Positions 1-7,775 are shown, numbered from the stretch's first letter. The stretch is 22,941 bases of DNA from Immundisolibacter sp. (GCF_041601295.1 NZ_JBFIII010000048.1:1-22941); one strand, 5' to 3'. The notes: generated by a model not told the origin, from the sequence alone. A program made the numbers and translations.

Positions 1-348
1 AGCGCCACCGGCGAGGGCGCCGCGGGCGGCTGGCACTGGGCCATGAGCCAGTTGCCGCCGATGGACGACTTCTTCAAGGAAGCCGCCAAGGTGCAAAAGG
101 GCATCGCCATCGACGAGCTGCGCCACGGCCCGCAGGAACTGGCCGGCATCTGCGACGATTACTCGCCGGACATGAACATTGACCTGCCCGAACTGTTCCG
201 CGAGCTGCGCCACGCGCGTTACCTGGAAGTGCTGCAACGCAACGAGCAGTTCCTGTACCCGATGAGTGACGAGGAAATCGAGGTAATTCATCAGGAACTG
301 ATGAATGACGCCATCGAGCCGATCCACGTCTACTCGCAGGCCGCGTAG
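1..348 (+). CDS. 3' end of an unrecognised protein (partial)
   Basis: The reading frame is open from the first base and ends at TAG 346-348, so the gene begins upstream of the window and 115 codons are visible. The first internal ATG (43) lies within a frame that already reads well upstream, so it is probably not the start. The visible part is acidic and mostly helical in character, with many Glu, Asp, Leu and Arg residues and a Trp-His-Trp near the left edge. It has no signal peptide, membrane segment or motif I can name. A strong terminator 69 bases after the stop suggests it is the last gene of its transcript. I do not recognise the family and assign no function. Confidence refers to its being a real coding region. 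Confidence 0.7.
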   Translation, partial: SATGEGAAGGWHWAMSQLPPMDDFFKEAAKVQKGIAIDELRHGPQELAGICDDYSPDMNIDLPELFRELRHARYLEVLQRNEQFLYPMSDEEIEVIHQELMNDAIEPIHVYSQAA

Positions 349-416
349 GCAACCTGCGCCGCCGAGGCGAAGTAGTCTGGGTACAAGGCCTCGCCGGCCG
401 AGCCGTGGAGGCCCCG

Positions 417-456
417 AAAAACCGCCTGCCGGGGTGTCCCTGGCAGGCGGTTTTTT
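417..456 (+). terminator. Rho-independent terminator after the partial first gene
   Basis: A perfect 10-bp stem, ACCGCCTGCC at 421-430 paired with GGCAGGCGGT at 442-451, closes an 11-base loop and runs into six T residues at 451-456. Five A residues at 417-421 face the T run, so it could also work on the opposite strand. The remaining non-coding DNA between 349 and 571 shows nothing else I can support. Confidence 0.88.
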
Positions 457-571
457 GCTTGGTCATTACGTCACGCTCCAAGTAAGGACCGCGAACACGC
501 AAGTGCCTGACTACGCCTTAGCCGCGCCGCGCGGCCAAAACGTCGTCGTCAGGTGACTTACCGGATCTGAT

Positions 572-1039
572 ATGAAGGTTCTGATCTATACCCTGCTGTC
601 CCTGACAATCCCCTGTTCCGTCCACGCCAGCGACATACATAAGTGGCAGGACAAGGACGGACAGATACATTTTGGAGACAGGTCACCGGCCGAAACCGAG
701 ACTGAAATAATCACCATCACACCAGATATTTACCAAAGCCCCGCCGTTGAGGGTTTATCTCCGGCTTTCGGTACAGACGACGTGCGCCAGAATGGCGCAG
801 GCAGCCAGCACAAGGTGGTGATGTACAGCACCAGTTGGTGTGGCTACTGCAAGAAAGCGCGGAGATATTTCGCAGAAAACGGCATTCCCTACGTGGACTA
901 CGATGTTGAGACCAGCGCCAAAGGGAAGCGAGATTACAGGAAGCTCGGTGCCCAAGGGGTGCCGGTGATACTGGTGGGCAACAAGCGCCTGAACGGTTTC
1001 TCGCAAGATTCATTCAACAAGATTTACAAGCTCAGATGA
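572..1039 (+). CDS. Periplasmic DUF4124-glutaredoxin fusion protein
   Basis: The 155-residue product starts with a Sec-type signal peptide (residues 1-19, cleavage likely after VHA), so it should act in the periplasm. Residues 21-50 fit the DUF4124 pattern (IHKWQDKDGQIHFGDR). After a linker, residues 80-155 form a glutaredoxin-like thioredoxin fold with a C90-G-Y-C93 redox motif and a cis-Pro loop at V130-P131. Glutaredoxin folds carry out thiol-disulfide exchange, here probably on exported proteins. The partner and electron donor are unknown. DUF4124 plus glutaredoxin fusions are a known gammaproteobacterial architecture. The ATG at 572 gives a proper signal peptide, although I see no strong ribosome binding site. 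The gene stands alone after a terminator and looks richer in A+T than the catabolic genes to its right. Confidence 0.88.
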   Translation: MKVLIYTLLSLTIPCSVHASDIHKWQDKDGQIHFGDRSPAETETEIITITPDIYQSPAVEGLSPAFGTDDVRQNGAGSQHKVVMYSTSWCGYCKKARRYFAENGIPYVDYDVETSAKGKRDYRKLGAQGVPVILVGNKRLNGFSQDSFNKIYKLR

Positions 1040-1191
1040 GAAGAACCAATCAGTCGTCAAACCGGACCGCTGCCCGCCGCCACCCGTCACGGTGAAGGGC
1101 AAACGCCAGTTCCCTCGAATCTGAACACCCCTTTCAACCGGCGTCCTCAGCCGCGCCGGGGCCATACCTCCAGAACGGAAAAATAGCGGTC

Positions 1192-3012
1192 ATGCCACCT
1201 TTTCCCAGTCACCATGCAGTCGCGGTTCTGGTCCTGACGGTCATCGCCCTAATTTTGTTCACGCGGGAAAAGATTCCGTTGGAGACTTCAAGCCTGGGCA
1301 TCCTGGCTTTACTGACGGTCGGCTTTGAATGGTTCCCGTATCAGAATGGCGAACAGCCCCTGCACGCCATCGATTTTTTCAGTGGCTTTGGTCACGAGGC
1401 ACTGGTGGCGGTATGCGGGCTGATGATTATTGGCCACGGCATAGTACGCACCGGCGCCTTGGAGCCGGTCGGGCGCTTACTGGCGCGGATGTGGGTCCAC
1501 AGCCCGCTCTTGTCGCTGTTGGCAACCCTGACGGTTGCGGGGCTGTTGAGCGCGTTTCTTAACAATACGCCCGTCGTGGTGCTGCTGTTGCCGATTCTGA
1601 TCAGTGTTTCCATGCGCACGGGCACCAGCGCTTCGTCCATTCTCATGCCCATGGGCCTGTCAACCCTGGTCGGTGGCATGGCCACCACTATTGGCACGTC
1701 GACCAATCTTCTGGTTGTCAGTGTCGCTGCGGACCTGGGTCTGCGACGCCTGGACATGTTCGATTTCTTTCTGCCCGCTATCACGGCCGGTAGCCTCGGC
1801 ATTCTCTACCTTTGGTTGATCGCACCCCGAATTCTTCCCGCGCGCGAGCCCATGATGGCGGATGTGTCGCCAAGAATATTCTCGGCCGATCTACATATTC
1901 CGGAAGACAGCGTTTCCGACGGCAGTTCGCTTGCCGAGCTGCTCAAGAAAACCGGCGGCAAAATGAAGGTACAGCGCATCCTGCGCGGTGAAAGTGTTCT
2001 GCTACCGCTGCCCGACATCATTATCAAGGCGGGCGATCAGTTACATGTCGAGGACACGCCGTCACAGCTGAAGGAATATCAACAGGTACTGGGGATAACA
2101 CTGTTTTCAGGTGCGATGCAGGTGGACGAGGAACATCCCCTGGAGGCTGCCGACCAGCAGATAGCGGAAATTATCGTCGTGCAGGGATCGCCTTTGGTGA
2201 ACCGCACTCTGAGCGGGTTTCGCTTCGCCGACCGTTATCGGCTGGTGACGATCGCATTGCACAAAGCCGGCATAAAAAAGCAGGCTCTGCGGGGAGACAT
2301 CGGAAACATTCAACTGCAAATCGGCGACATCCTGCTGGTGCAGGGTGCTCGCGAGCAGATCGCCAATATCCGCCGCGAAGGCGATTTACTGGTGCTGGAT
2401 GCCACCGCGGACGTGCCAACGACCAATAAGGCGCCAATTGCCCTGGGTATCATGGCGATGGTTATTCTGACCGCTGCATTCGGGCTATTGCCCATCGCTG
2501 TCGGTGCCATCGCCGGTGCCGTGCTGATGTTGATGTTCGGTGGCTTGACATGGCGCGACGTCGGCAATGCATTAAGCACGCCTGTCATCATGATCGTAGT
2601 GGTCAGCTTGGCACTCGGTCTGGCACTGACGCGAACCGGTGCAACCGAATTTCTCGCCGCTCTCTATCTCGCGTTAACCGACAGCATGTCGCCACGTTTC
2701 ATTCTTTCCGGACTCATGCTGTTAATGGCGGCTTTGACCAATATCGTTTCCAACAATGCCGCTGCTGTCATCGGAACACCGGTGGCCATTTCAATTGCCA
2801 ATTCACTTGGCTTGCCGGCAGAGGCTTTTGTGCTCGCGGTCCTGTTCGGCGCCAATATGAGTTACGCAACCCCCATGGCTTACAAAACCAATCTGCTGGT
2901 AATGAATGCCGGCAACTACACGTTTGGGGATTTTCTACGTGTCGGCCTGCCGTTAACCCTTATTATGTGGTTGGCTTTTAGCTGGCTGTTACCGCGCATG
3001 TACGGGTTTTGA
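1192..3012 (+). CDS. SLC13/DASS-type permease with two RCK_C (TrkA-C) domains
   Basis: The 606-residue membrane protein has two hydrophobic halves (about residues 10-215 and 415-606) separated by two soluble RCK_C-like domains (about 226-300 and 322-403). Each half carries a helix-break motif of the divalent-anion:Na+ symporter/ion-transporter superfamily: FLNNTPVVVLLLP and a GG-x-TT-IGTSTN stretch in the first half, NIVSNNAAAVIGTPVAI in the second. Such proteins import dicarboxylates, sulfate or other anions, and the cytosolic RCK_C domains probably sense a ligand. The exact substrate cannot be read from the sequence. The 152 bases before it (1040-1191) show no convincing promoter or terminator. 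The start at 1192 has only a weak GGAA-like ribosome site, so a slightly different start is possible. Confidence 0.9.
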   Translation: MPPFPSHHAVAVLVLTVIALILFTREKIPLETSSLGILALLTVGFEWFPYQNGEQPLHAIDFFSGFGHEALVAVCGLMIIGHGIVRTGALEPVGRLLARMWVHSPLLSLLATLTVAGLLSAFLNNTPVVVLLLPILISVSMRTGTSASSILMPMGLSTLVGGMATTIGTSTNLLVVSVAADLGLRRLDMFDFFLPAITAGSLGILYLWLIAPRILPAREPMMADVSPRIFSADLHIPEDSVSDGSSLAELLKKTGGKMKVQRILRGESVLLPLPDIIIKAGDQLHVEDTPSQLKEYQQVLGITLFSGAMQVDEEHPLEAADQQIAEIIVVQGSPLVNRTLSGFRFADRYRLVTIALHKAGIKKQALRGDIGNIQLQIGDILLVQGAREQIANIRREGDLLVLDATADVPTTNKAPIALGIMAMVILTAAFGLLPIAVGAIAGAVLMLMFGGLTWRDVGNALSTPVIMIVVVSLALGLALTRTGATEFLAALYLALTDSMSPRFILSGLMLLMAALTNIVSNNAAAVIGTPVAISIANSLGLPAEAFVLAVLFGANMSYATPMAYKTNLLVMNAGNYTFGDFLRVGLPLTLIMWLAFSWLLPRMYGF

Positions 3013-3073
3013 TGCCCGCGCCCATGTTGGCTCCGTACTAACAGCCCCCTGCGAGCTATCCGAGGAGAGTGCC

Positions 3074-3694
3074 ATGGCGCGCGTCAAGCTGGTCAAGGAT
3101 GCGGGTTCGGACGACCCTATTATCCAGGAGATATTTGATTGGGTCACCGAGATGGAAGGTGCTGTGCCCAGCCATTTCCATGTGGAGATGAATTTCCCGG
3201 AATACTTCAAAGCCAAGCTGGGATCGACCAGAATACTGTGGCAAATGGGCGAACTCACGCTGCCCGAAATTCAGCATGTCGGGATCGTTGTGTCCAAGGC
3301 CAACGGGTGCGCGTACTGCACGGCTGCTTTCTGTACGATATTGAACTACGGCCTGGATACGGACGAAAGTTATGTTAAGGACCTCATAACTGAAGGCAGT
3401 GGTGTCATCGAAGATGCTCGACTGAAAACGATACTCGCCTTTGCACTGAAAGCGAACAATGACCCGAAGCTGGTATCAGACCAGGACATGCAAGACCTGC
3501 GTGTCACCGGACTAACCGACAAAGGTATCGTTCAGTTGGTGCACCTGGTGAGTGACTTCTCATCCTACAACCGCCTGAACCTGGCGCTGCAAACGGACTA
3601 CGACTACCGGGATATGTGGCGTACGGTCGCCTTCGGTTGGAATCCCGAATCCGGCGAACCGGCTGGGGACAATTCCCGTGGCCTTGGAAAGTAG
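3074..3694 (+). CDS. AhpD/carboxymuconolactone decarboxylase-family protein
   Basis: The 206-residue protein contains the AhpD-like CMD core, with a conserved Glu at 65 (LTLPEIQ) followed by NGCAYC with C79 and C82. In AhpD-type proteins the CxxC pair does redox work and a His four residues after the second Cys relays protons. Here that position is Phe86, followed by an additional Cys87, so the usual relay is missing. Known family roles are alkylhydroperoxidase-like reduction or, for the true decarboxylase subgroup, gamma-carboxymuconolactone decarboxylation. The CxxC makes a peroxidase-like role more likely. GAGGAG at 3062-3067 is a good ribosome binding site for the ATG at 3074. The gene follows the permease by 61 bases and may share its transcript. 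The next gene faces it from the opposite strand. Confidence 0.85.
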   Translation: MARVKLVKDAGSDDPIIQEIFDWVTEMEGAVPSHFHVEMNFPEYFKAKLGSTRILWQMGELTLPEIQHVGIVVSKANGCAYCTAAFCTILNYGLDTDESYVKDLITEGSGVIEDARLKTILAFALKANNDPKLVSDQDMQDLRVTGLTDKGIVQLVHLVSDFSSYNRLNLALQTDYDYRDMWRTVAFGWNPESGEPAGDNSRGLGK

Positions 3695-3803
3695 TGTGCT
3701 CAGTCGCTGTGCCTGACTGACAGGTAGTGGCCGGTGAGCTCGAACACCCACCCACGGAGCCAGGCACCCAAAACCCGCCGATCCGGTGCGTAAGTAGCAC
3801 GCC

Positions 3804-3846
3804 GGGGAACAGCGCGGCCATGTTGGCGGTTGGCGGCTTGTTCCCC
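3804..3846. repeat. Inverted repeat between convergent genes
   Basis: GGGGAACA at 3804-3811 is matched perfectly by TGTTCCCC at 3839-3846 across a 27-base loop that contains a smaller GCC/GGC hairpin. It lies between the rightward CMD gene and the leftward meta-cleavage operon, where a bidirectional terminator would be expected. It lacks a T run, so any terminator role is uncertain. A weaker 6-bp hairpin (TCAGTC 3700-3705 with GACTGA 3715-3720) sits just after the CMD stop. Confidence 0.4.
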
Positions 3847-3871
3847 TTGGGGTGCCCGTGGACGACTTGCG

Positions 3872-4693
3872 TCAGGCCTCGCCGAAGAAGTCCAGCACCA
3901 ACTTGTTGAAGCGCGCGCTGTGCTCGATCTGCGTCCAATGGCCGCACTTGCCGAACATGTGCAGCTGGCTGTTGGGCAGCAGCTCGAACAGGCGCACCGA
4001 GTTGCTGAACGGCAGGATGCGGTCCTCGCGGCCGTGGATGATCAACGCCGGGGACTGGATTTTGGCGATGTCCTGCTCTGGGCTGGCCAGGGCGTCGATG
4101 GAATTCTGGCGTGGCGCCGGGAACATGCTGGCGTAGGCCTCCTGCACGCCCTCGCGCAGGCTCGCCTCGTAACGCAGGCGGGCCAGCTCGTCGCTGACCA
4201 GGCCGCGGTCGTAGGCGAACAGGTCGAGCATGGTGCGCATGTTCTCGAATGAGGGCGTGTAGCCCCAGGCGTAGTCAAGACCTTCGGTGAGCGGGAACTT
4301 CACGCCCGCCGCGCCCATAAGCACCATGCGGTTGACCCGCCCGGAGTGGCGGATGGCAGCGGCAAGCGACAGCGCGCCGCCGTAGGAATTGCCGACCAGA
4401 TTGACCTTTTCCAGACCCAGCGCGTCGATGAAATCGACCAGGTGCTTGACCCATGTGTCCAGGTTGTACTGCACGCCGGCCGGCCGTTCGGTGTAGCCGA
4501 AGCCGAGCATGTCCGGCGCCAGCACGCGCACTTTCTGGGACAGCACCGGAAACGCCAGGCGCCAGTTGGAGAACGCGCTCACGCCCGGGCCGGAGCCGTG
4601 GATCAGCACCGTCGGGTAGCCCTCGCCGACGTCGTGGTAGTTGGTGTTAACGCCGCCGGCGTCGATCCACTTGCCGATTTCGGGATTGCTCAT
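3872..4693 (-). CDS. xylF: 2-hydroxymuconic semialdehyde hydrolase (XylF/DmpD type)
   Basis: This 273-residue alpha/beta hydrolase cleaves the C-C bond of meta-ring-fission products such as 2-hydroxymuconic semialdehyde, giving 2-hydroxypenta-2,4-dienoate and a small acid. The oxyanion-hole motif HGSGPG is at 32-37, the nucleophile Ser103 lies in GNSYGG, and Asp224 (HGREDRILP) and His252 (GKCGHWTQIEH) complete the triad. Stretches such as APDMLGFGYTERP, FPAPRQ and HWTQIEHSARF match what I remember of XylF from the TOL plasmid. BphD-type hydrolases are the alternative, but overall similarity and context favour XylF/DmpD. It is the last gene of a five-gene leftward operon, starting 30 bases after the tautomerase stop. 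Confidence 0.93.
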   Translation of the reverse strand: MSNPEIGKWIDAGGVNTNYHDVGEGYPTVLIHGSGPGVSAFSNWRLAFPVLSQKVRVLAPDMLGFGYTERPAGVQYNLDTWVKHLVDFIDALGLEKVNLVGNSYGGALSLAAAIRHSGRVNRMVLMGAAGVKFPLTEGLDYAWGYTPSFENMRTMLDLFAYDRGLVSDELARLRYEASLREGVQEAYASMFPAPRQNSIDALASPEQDIAKIQSPALIIHGREDRILPFSNSVRLFELLPNSQLHMFGKCGHWTQIEHSARFNKLVLDFFGEA

Positions 4694-4723
4694 GGTGTGC
4701 TCACTCTGAATGAAGGGGATCGG

Positions 4724-4915
4724 CTAGCGGCCCAGTTCCTTGGCCGACTTGCCGGCGATACCCCAGTTGGTGTTGGGCACGTCGTTGATCAGGACGCGTA
4801 CCGCCTCGGGCTTTGAACCGAGCACGCGGCAGACGGTTTCGGTCAGCTCGCGGATCAGGCCGAGCTTCTGCTCCTCGGTACGACCTTCGAGAATGTTGAC
4901 TTGCAGAAATGGCAT
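4724..4915 (-). CDS. xylH: 4-oxalocrotonate tautomerase
   Basis: The product is 63 residues and 62 after Met removal, the usual length of 4-oxalocrotonate tautomerase. It exposes Pro1 as the catalytic base, and Arg11 and Arg39 are present at the expected mature positions. Trp50 stands where the TOL enzyme has Phe50. It converts 2-hydroxymuconate to 2-oxo-3-hexenedioate, feeding the decarboxylase encoded just upstream in the operon. The frame is open 19 codons further, but the start at 4915 is chosen because Pro must follow Met directly and a GAGGGGG ribosome site precedes it. The gene begins 10 bases after the decarboxylase stop, so translation is probably coupled. Confidence 0.94.
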   Translation of the reverse strand: MPFLQVNILEGRTEEQKLGLIRELTETVCRVLGSKPEAVRVLINDVPNTNWGIAGKSAKELGR

Positions 4916-4925
4916 GGTGGCCCCC

Positions 4926-5714
4926 TCAGGCGAACTTGACCGAAATGGACCCCAGGTCCTGGTAGTGCACATGAATCACGTCACCGGCTTCAACCGCTAC
5001 CGCGGCCGTGACGCCACCGGTCATGATGAAGCTGCCGGCCGGGATTTCCTGCCCCTTGGCGCCCAGCATATTGGCCAACATGGCCACGCTGGCGGCCGGG
5101 TGGCCCAATACCGCCGCGCCGCAGGACAAGCCCACAGCCTGGCCGTTTTTCTCCATCACCACGCCCAGCGTTTTCAGGTCCACGTCCGAGACATCGCGGC
5201 TGCGCCCGCCAGTGACGAAGCGGCACGATGAGCTGTTGTCGGCAATCACGCTGACCATGTCGAACTTGAAATCGCGAAAGCGCGAGTCAATCACTTCCAG
5301 CGCCGGAAGCACGAAATCGGTGGCCGCCAGCACGTTGCCGATGTGGATGCCGGGGCCCTTCAGGGGCGCCTTGGTGACGAAAGCGATTTCGGCTTCCACC
5401 TTGGGGTGGATCAGCTGCTTGATGTCGATGGTGCCGCCGTCCTCGACCGCGAAATAGTCGAACAGCAGGCCGTAACCGGGCTTGTCGACACCCATCTGGA
5501 CCATCTTGGCGCGCGAGGTCAGGCCCATCTTGTAGCCGGCCAGCTTGATGCCGCGGGCGAACTTGCGATCGCGGATCGCCTCCATCACCAGATACGCGTC
5601 GGCGATGGTCATGTCCGGGTGATCGTCGGTGATCTTGGTGACGTCACGGGCTTCGAGCTCGGCCGTTTCCAGATGCTCTGCCAGCTTGGCGATCGTTGCC
5701 TTGTCGAGTGCCAT
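4926..5714 (-). CDS. xylI: 4-oxalocrotonate (2-oxo-3-hexenedioate) decarboxylase
   Basis: The 262-residue protein belongs to the fumarylacetoacetate-hydrolase-like hydratase/decarboxylase family. Metal-ligand acidic residues appear as E107 and E109 in HPKVEAEIAF and E140 in PALEVIDSR. Stretches such as GYKMGLTSRAKMVQMGV, SSCRFVTGG and GVVMEKNGQ fit the decarboxylase XylI/DmpH, not the paralogous hydratase XylJ/DmpE. It removes CO2 from 2-oxo-3-hexenedioate to give 2-hydroxypenta-2,4-dienoate. In characterised pathways it works in a complex with the hydratase, which is not encoded in this window. An AAGGA ribosome site precedes the ATG. The gene lies 12 bases after the aldolase stop and 10 bases before the tautomerase. 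Confidence 0.92.
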   Translation of the reverse strand: MALDKATIAKLAEHLETAELEARDVTKITDDHPDMTIADAYLVMEAIRDRKFARGIKLAGYKMGLTSRAKMVQMGVDKPGYGLLFDYFAVEDGGTIDIKQLIHPKVEAEIAFVTKAPLKGPGIHIGNVLAATDFVLPALEVIDSRFRDFKFDMVSVIADNSSSCRFVTGGRSRDVSDVDLKTLGVVMEKNGQAVGLSCGAAVLGHPAASVAMLANMLGAKGQEIPAGSFIMTGGVTAAVAVEAGDVIHVHYQDLGSISVKFA

Positions 5715-5726
5715 GGTGAGTCCTTG

Positions 5727-6776
5727 TTAAGCGTGGGCGGCCTGCTCGCCGCGTTCGGCCAGCATGTCCAGCGCGATCGATTCGATCATGTCTTCCTGGC
5801 CAGCGACGGTCTTGCGACGCCCGCACTCGACCAGCAGGTCGCGCACCGAGATGCCGTAGCGGTCCGAGAAACGCTTCGCGTGCAGCAGGAAGGTGGAGTA
5901 GGTGCCGGCGTAACCGAGCGACAGCGAGTCGCGATCCACACGCACCGGCTGGTCCATGATCGGACGCACCACGTCTTCGGCCACGTCCATGATCTTGTAC
6001 AGGCTGATGCCGGTCTCGATCTTGAGCCGATCGCATACCGCCACCAGGGTTTCGAGCGGCGTGTTACCGGCACCGGCGCCAAGACCCGCTGCCGATCCGT
6101 CGATGCGGTTGGCCCCGGCGTCGATGGCGGCCAGCGAGTTGGCAACCGACATCGACAGATTGTTGTGGGCGTGGAAACCCAGTTCGACATTCGGCGCCAG
6201 GTTGGCGCGCAGCAGGCCGACCTTGGCCGCTACGTCGTCCGGCAGCATGTAGCCGGCCGAGTCGGTCACGTAGATGCAGGTGGCGCCGTAGGATTCGAAC
6301 AGCTTGGCCTGTTCCAGGATTTTCTCCGGGCTGACCATGTGCGCCATCATCAGGAAGCCGACCGCGTCCAGGTTCAGCTTGCGCGCAAGACCAATGTGCT
6401 GTTCGCCACAGTCGGCCTCGGTGCAGTGCGTGGCTACGCGGATGCAGGACACGCCAAGGTCGGCCGCCATGCGCAGGCCGTCCACGGTGCCGATGCCCGG
6501 CACCAGCAGACAGGACACCTTGGCCTGCTTCAGATGGGGCACGGTGGCTTTCAGATATTCCTCATCCGAGTGCAGGCCGAAGCCGTAGTTGATGGAGGTG
6601 CCGTCCAGGCCGTCGCCGTGGGTGACCTCGATCATCGGCACGCCGGCCTCGTCCAGCGCCGAGGCGATGGCGGTCATCTGTTCCAGGGTGATCTGCTGGC
6701 GCTTGGCGTGCATGCCGTCGCGCAGGCACATGTCGTGCAGGGTGACCTTGCGGCCTTTCAAGTCTTTAAGGGCCAT
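5727..6776 (-). CDS. dmpG: 4-hydroxy-2-oxovalerate aldolase
   Basis: The 349-residue protein is a class II pyruvate aldolase of the DmpG/XylK/BphI type, with the expected length. The N-terminal HDMCLRDGMHA motif provides the active-site R19 and D20 and the His23 base, and HAHNN supplies metal ligands H202 and H204. It splits 4-hydroxy-2-oxovalerate into pyruvate and acetaldehyde. The acetaldehyde is normally channelled to the acylating dehydrogenase encoded by the gene immediately upstream in the operon, with which it forms a complex. A GAGGA ribosome site precedes the ATG, 13 bases after the dehydrogenase stop. The opposite strand is open for hundreds of codons here, but that is a GC-composition artefact. 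Confidence 0.96.
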   Translation of the reverse strand: MALKDLKGRKVTLHDMCLRDGMHAKRQQITLEQMTAIASALDEAGVPMIEVTHGDGLDGTSINYGFGLHSDEEYLKATVPHLKQAKVSCLLVPGIGTVDGLRMAADLGVSCIRVATHCTEADCGEQHIGLARKLNLDAVGFLMMAHMVSPEKILEQAKLFESYGATCIYVTDSAGYMLPDDVAAKVGLLRANLAPNVELGFHAHNNLSMSVANSLAAIDAGANRIDGSAAGLGAGAGNTPLETLVAVCDRLKIETGISLYKIMDVAEDVVRPIMDQPVRVDRDSLSLGYAGTYSTFLLHAKRFSDRYGISVRDLLVECGRRKTVAGQEDMIESIALDMLAERGEQAAHA

Positions 6777-6789
6777 GCGGGTGTCCTCG

Positions 6790-7707
6790 TCAGGCGGCGG
6801 CGGTCTTGTACTGGGCCGGCTTGAAACTGCCGGCGATGATCTCGTCGGCGATCATCTCGGCGGTACGGGTGCCGGCGGCGGTCATGATGTCCAGGTTGCC
6901 GGCGTATTTGGGCAGGTAGTCACCCAGGCCCTCGACCTCGACGAAAATCGAAACCCGGTTGCCGTCGAACACGATGTTGTGCACGAGACGGTAGCCGGGC
7001 ACGTATTTCTGTACTTCCGCAATCATCTCTTTAACCGATGCCTGGATGGCATCCTCGTCTGGGACGGTCTCAGTCAGGCAGTGGATGGTGTCGCGCATGA
7101 TCAGCGGCGGCTCAGCCGGGTTCAGGATGATGATGGCCTTGCCCTTGCGGGCGCCGCCCACCACCTCGATACCCTTGGACGTGGTGCGGGTGAACTCGTC
7201 GATGTTCTTGCGCGTGCCGGGGCCGGCCGACTTGGAGGCCACGGTGGCAACAATCTCGCCGTATACGACCGGCTGCACCCGGCTGACTGCGTACACCATC
7301 GGAATGGTGGCCTGGCCACCACAGGTGACCATGTTGACGTTCATCTCGCGCTTGCCCAGGTGATCCTTGATATTCACCGGCGGCACGCAGAACGGGCCGA
7401 TGGCGGCCGGCGTCAGATCTATCATCACCACGCCGCGCGAGGTCAGCTTGTCGGAGTTTTCCTTGTGTACGTAGGCCGAGGTGGCGTCGAATGCAATCTG
7501 GATGTTGTCCTCGGCCAGGTGCGGCAACAGGCCGTCCACGCCCTCGTGGGTGGTCTTCATGCCGGCCTCGCGCGCCTTGCGCAGGCCGTCGGAGTCGGGG
7601 TCGATGCCGACCATCCAGGCCGGATTCAGCACCTTGCTGCGCTTGAGCTTGAACATGAGGTCGGTACCGATGTTGCCCGACCCGATGAGAGCGCAGTTGA
7701 TTTTCAT
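6790..7707 (-). CDS. dmpF: Acylating acetaldehyde dehydrogenase
   Basis: The 305-residue protein converts acetaldehyde plus CoA and NAD+ to acetyl-CoA, the last step of the meta-cleavage pathway, as partner of the aldolase. The Rossmann motif GSGNIGTD is at 9-16 and the catalytic Cys129 lies in NMVTCGGQAT, as in DmpF/BphJ/XylQ. The frame extends 35 codons further upstream, but the start at 7707 gives the family's N-terminus (MKINCALIGSGNIG) and is preceded by a GAGGAA ribosome site. It is the first gene of the leftward operon, so the promoter should lie in 7708-7902, shared with the divergent diol dehydrogenase. Confidence 0.95.
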   Translation of the reverse strand: MKINCALIGSGNIGTDLMFKLKRSKVLNPAWMVGIDPDSDGLRKAREAGMKTTHEGVDGLLPHLAEDNIQIAFDATSAYVHKENSDKLTSRGVVMIDLTPAAIGPFCVPPVNIKDHLGKREMNVNMVTCGGQATIPMVYAVSRVQPVVYGEIVATVASKSAGPGTRKNIDEFTRTTSKGIEVVGGARKGKAIIILNPAEPPLIMRDTIHCLTETVPDEDAIQASVKEMIAEVQKYVPGYRLVHNIVFDGNRVSIFVEVEGLGDYLPKYAGNLDIMTAAGTRTAEMIADEIIAGSFKPAQYKTAAA

Positions 7708-7757
7708 AGGGGGTTCCTCGACAGGCCTGGGAAGGGCCAGGATGCCGCCGCCCAACG

Positions 7758-7775
7758 GCGATCGGCCCGGATCGC
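7758..7775. promoter_or_regulatory. Palindromic operator candidate in the divergent promoter region
   Basis: GCGATC (7758-7763), a six-base spacer and GATCGC (7770-7775) form an 18-base dyad in the 195-bp space between the divergently transcribed acetaldehyde dehydrogenase and diol dehydrogenase genes. This is where a pathway regulator would be expected to bind. No regulator gene is visible in the window. A 6-bp dyad can occur by chance in GC-rich DNA. Confidence 0.35.

Noticed and set aside
5343..6824. Long rightward open frame of 493 codons
   Set aside because: It is antisense to the aldolase and decarboxylase genes, which have full catalytic motifs. Its translation is His/Gln/Asp-rich low-complexity sequence typical of the antisense of GC-rich genes.
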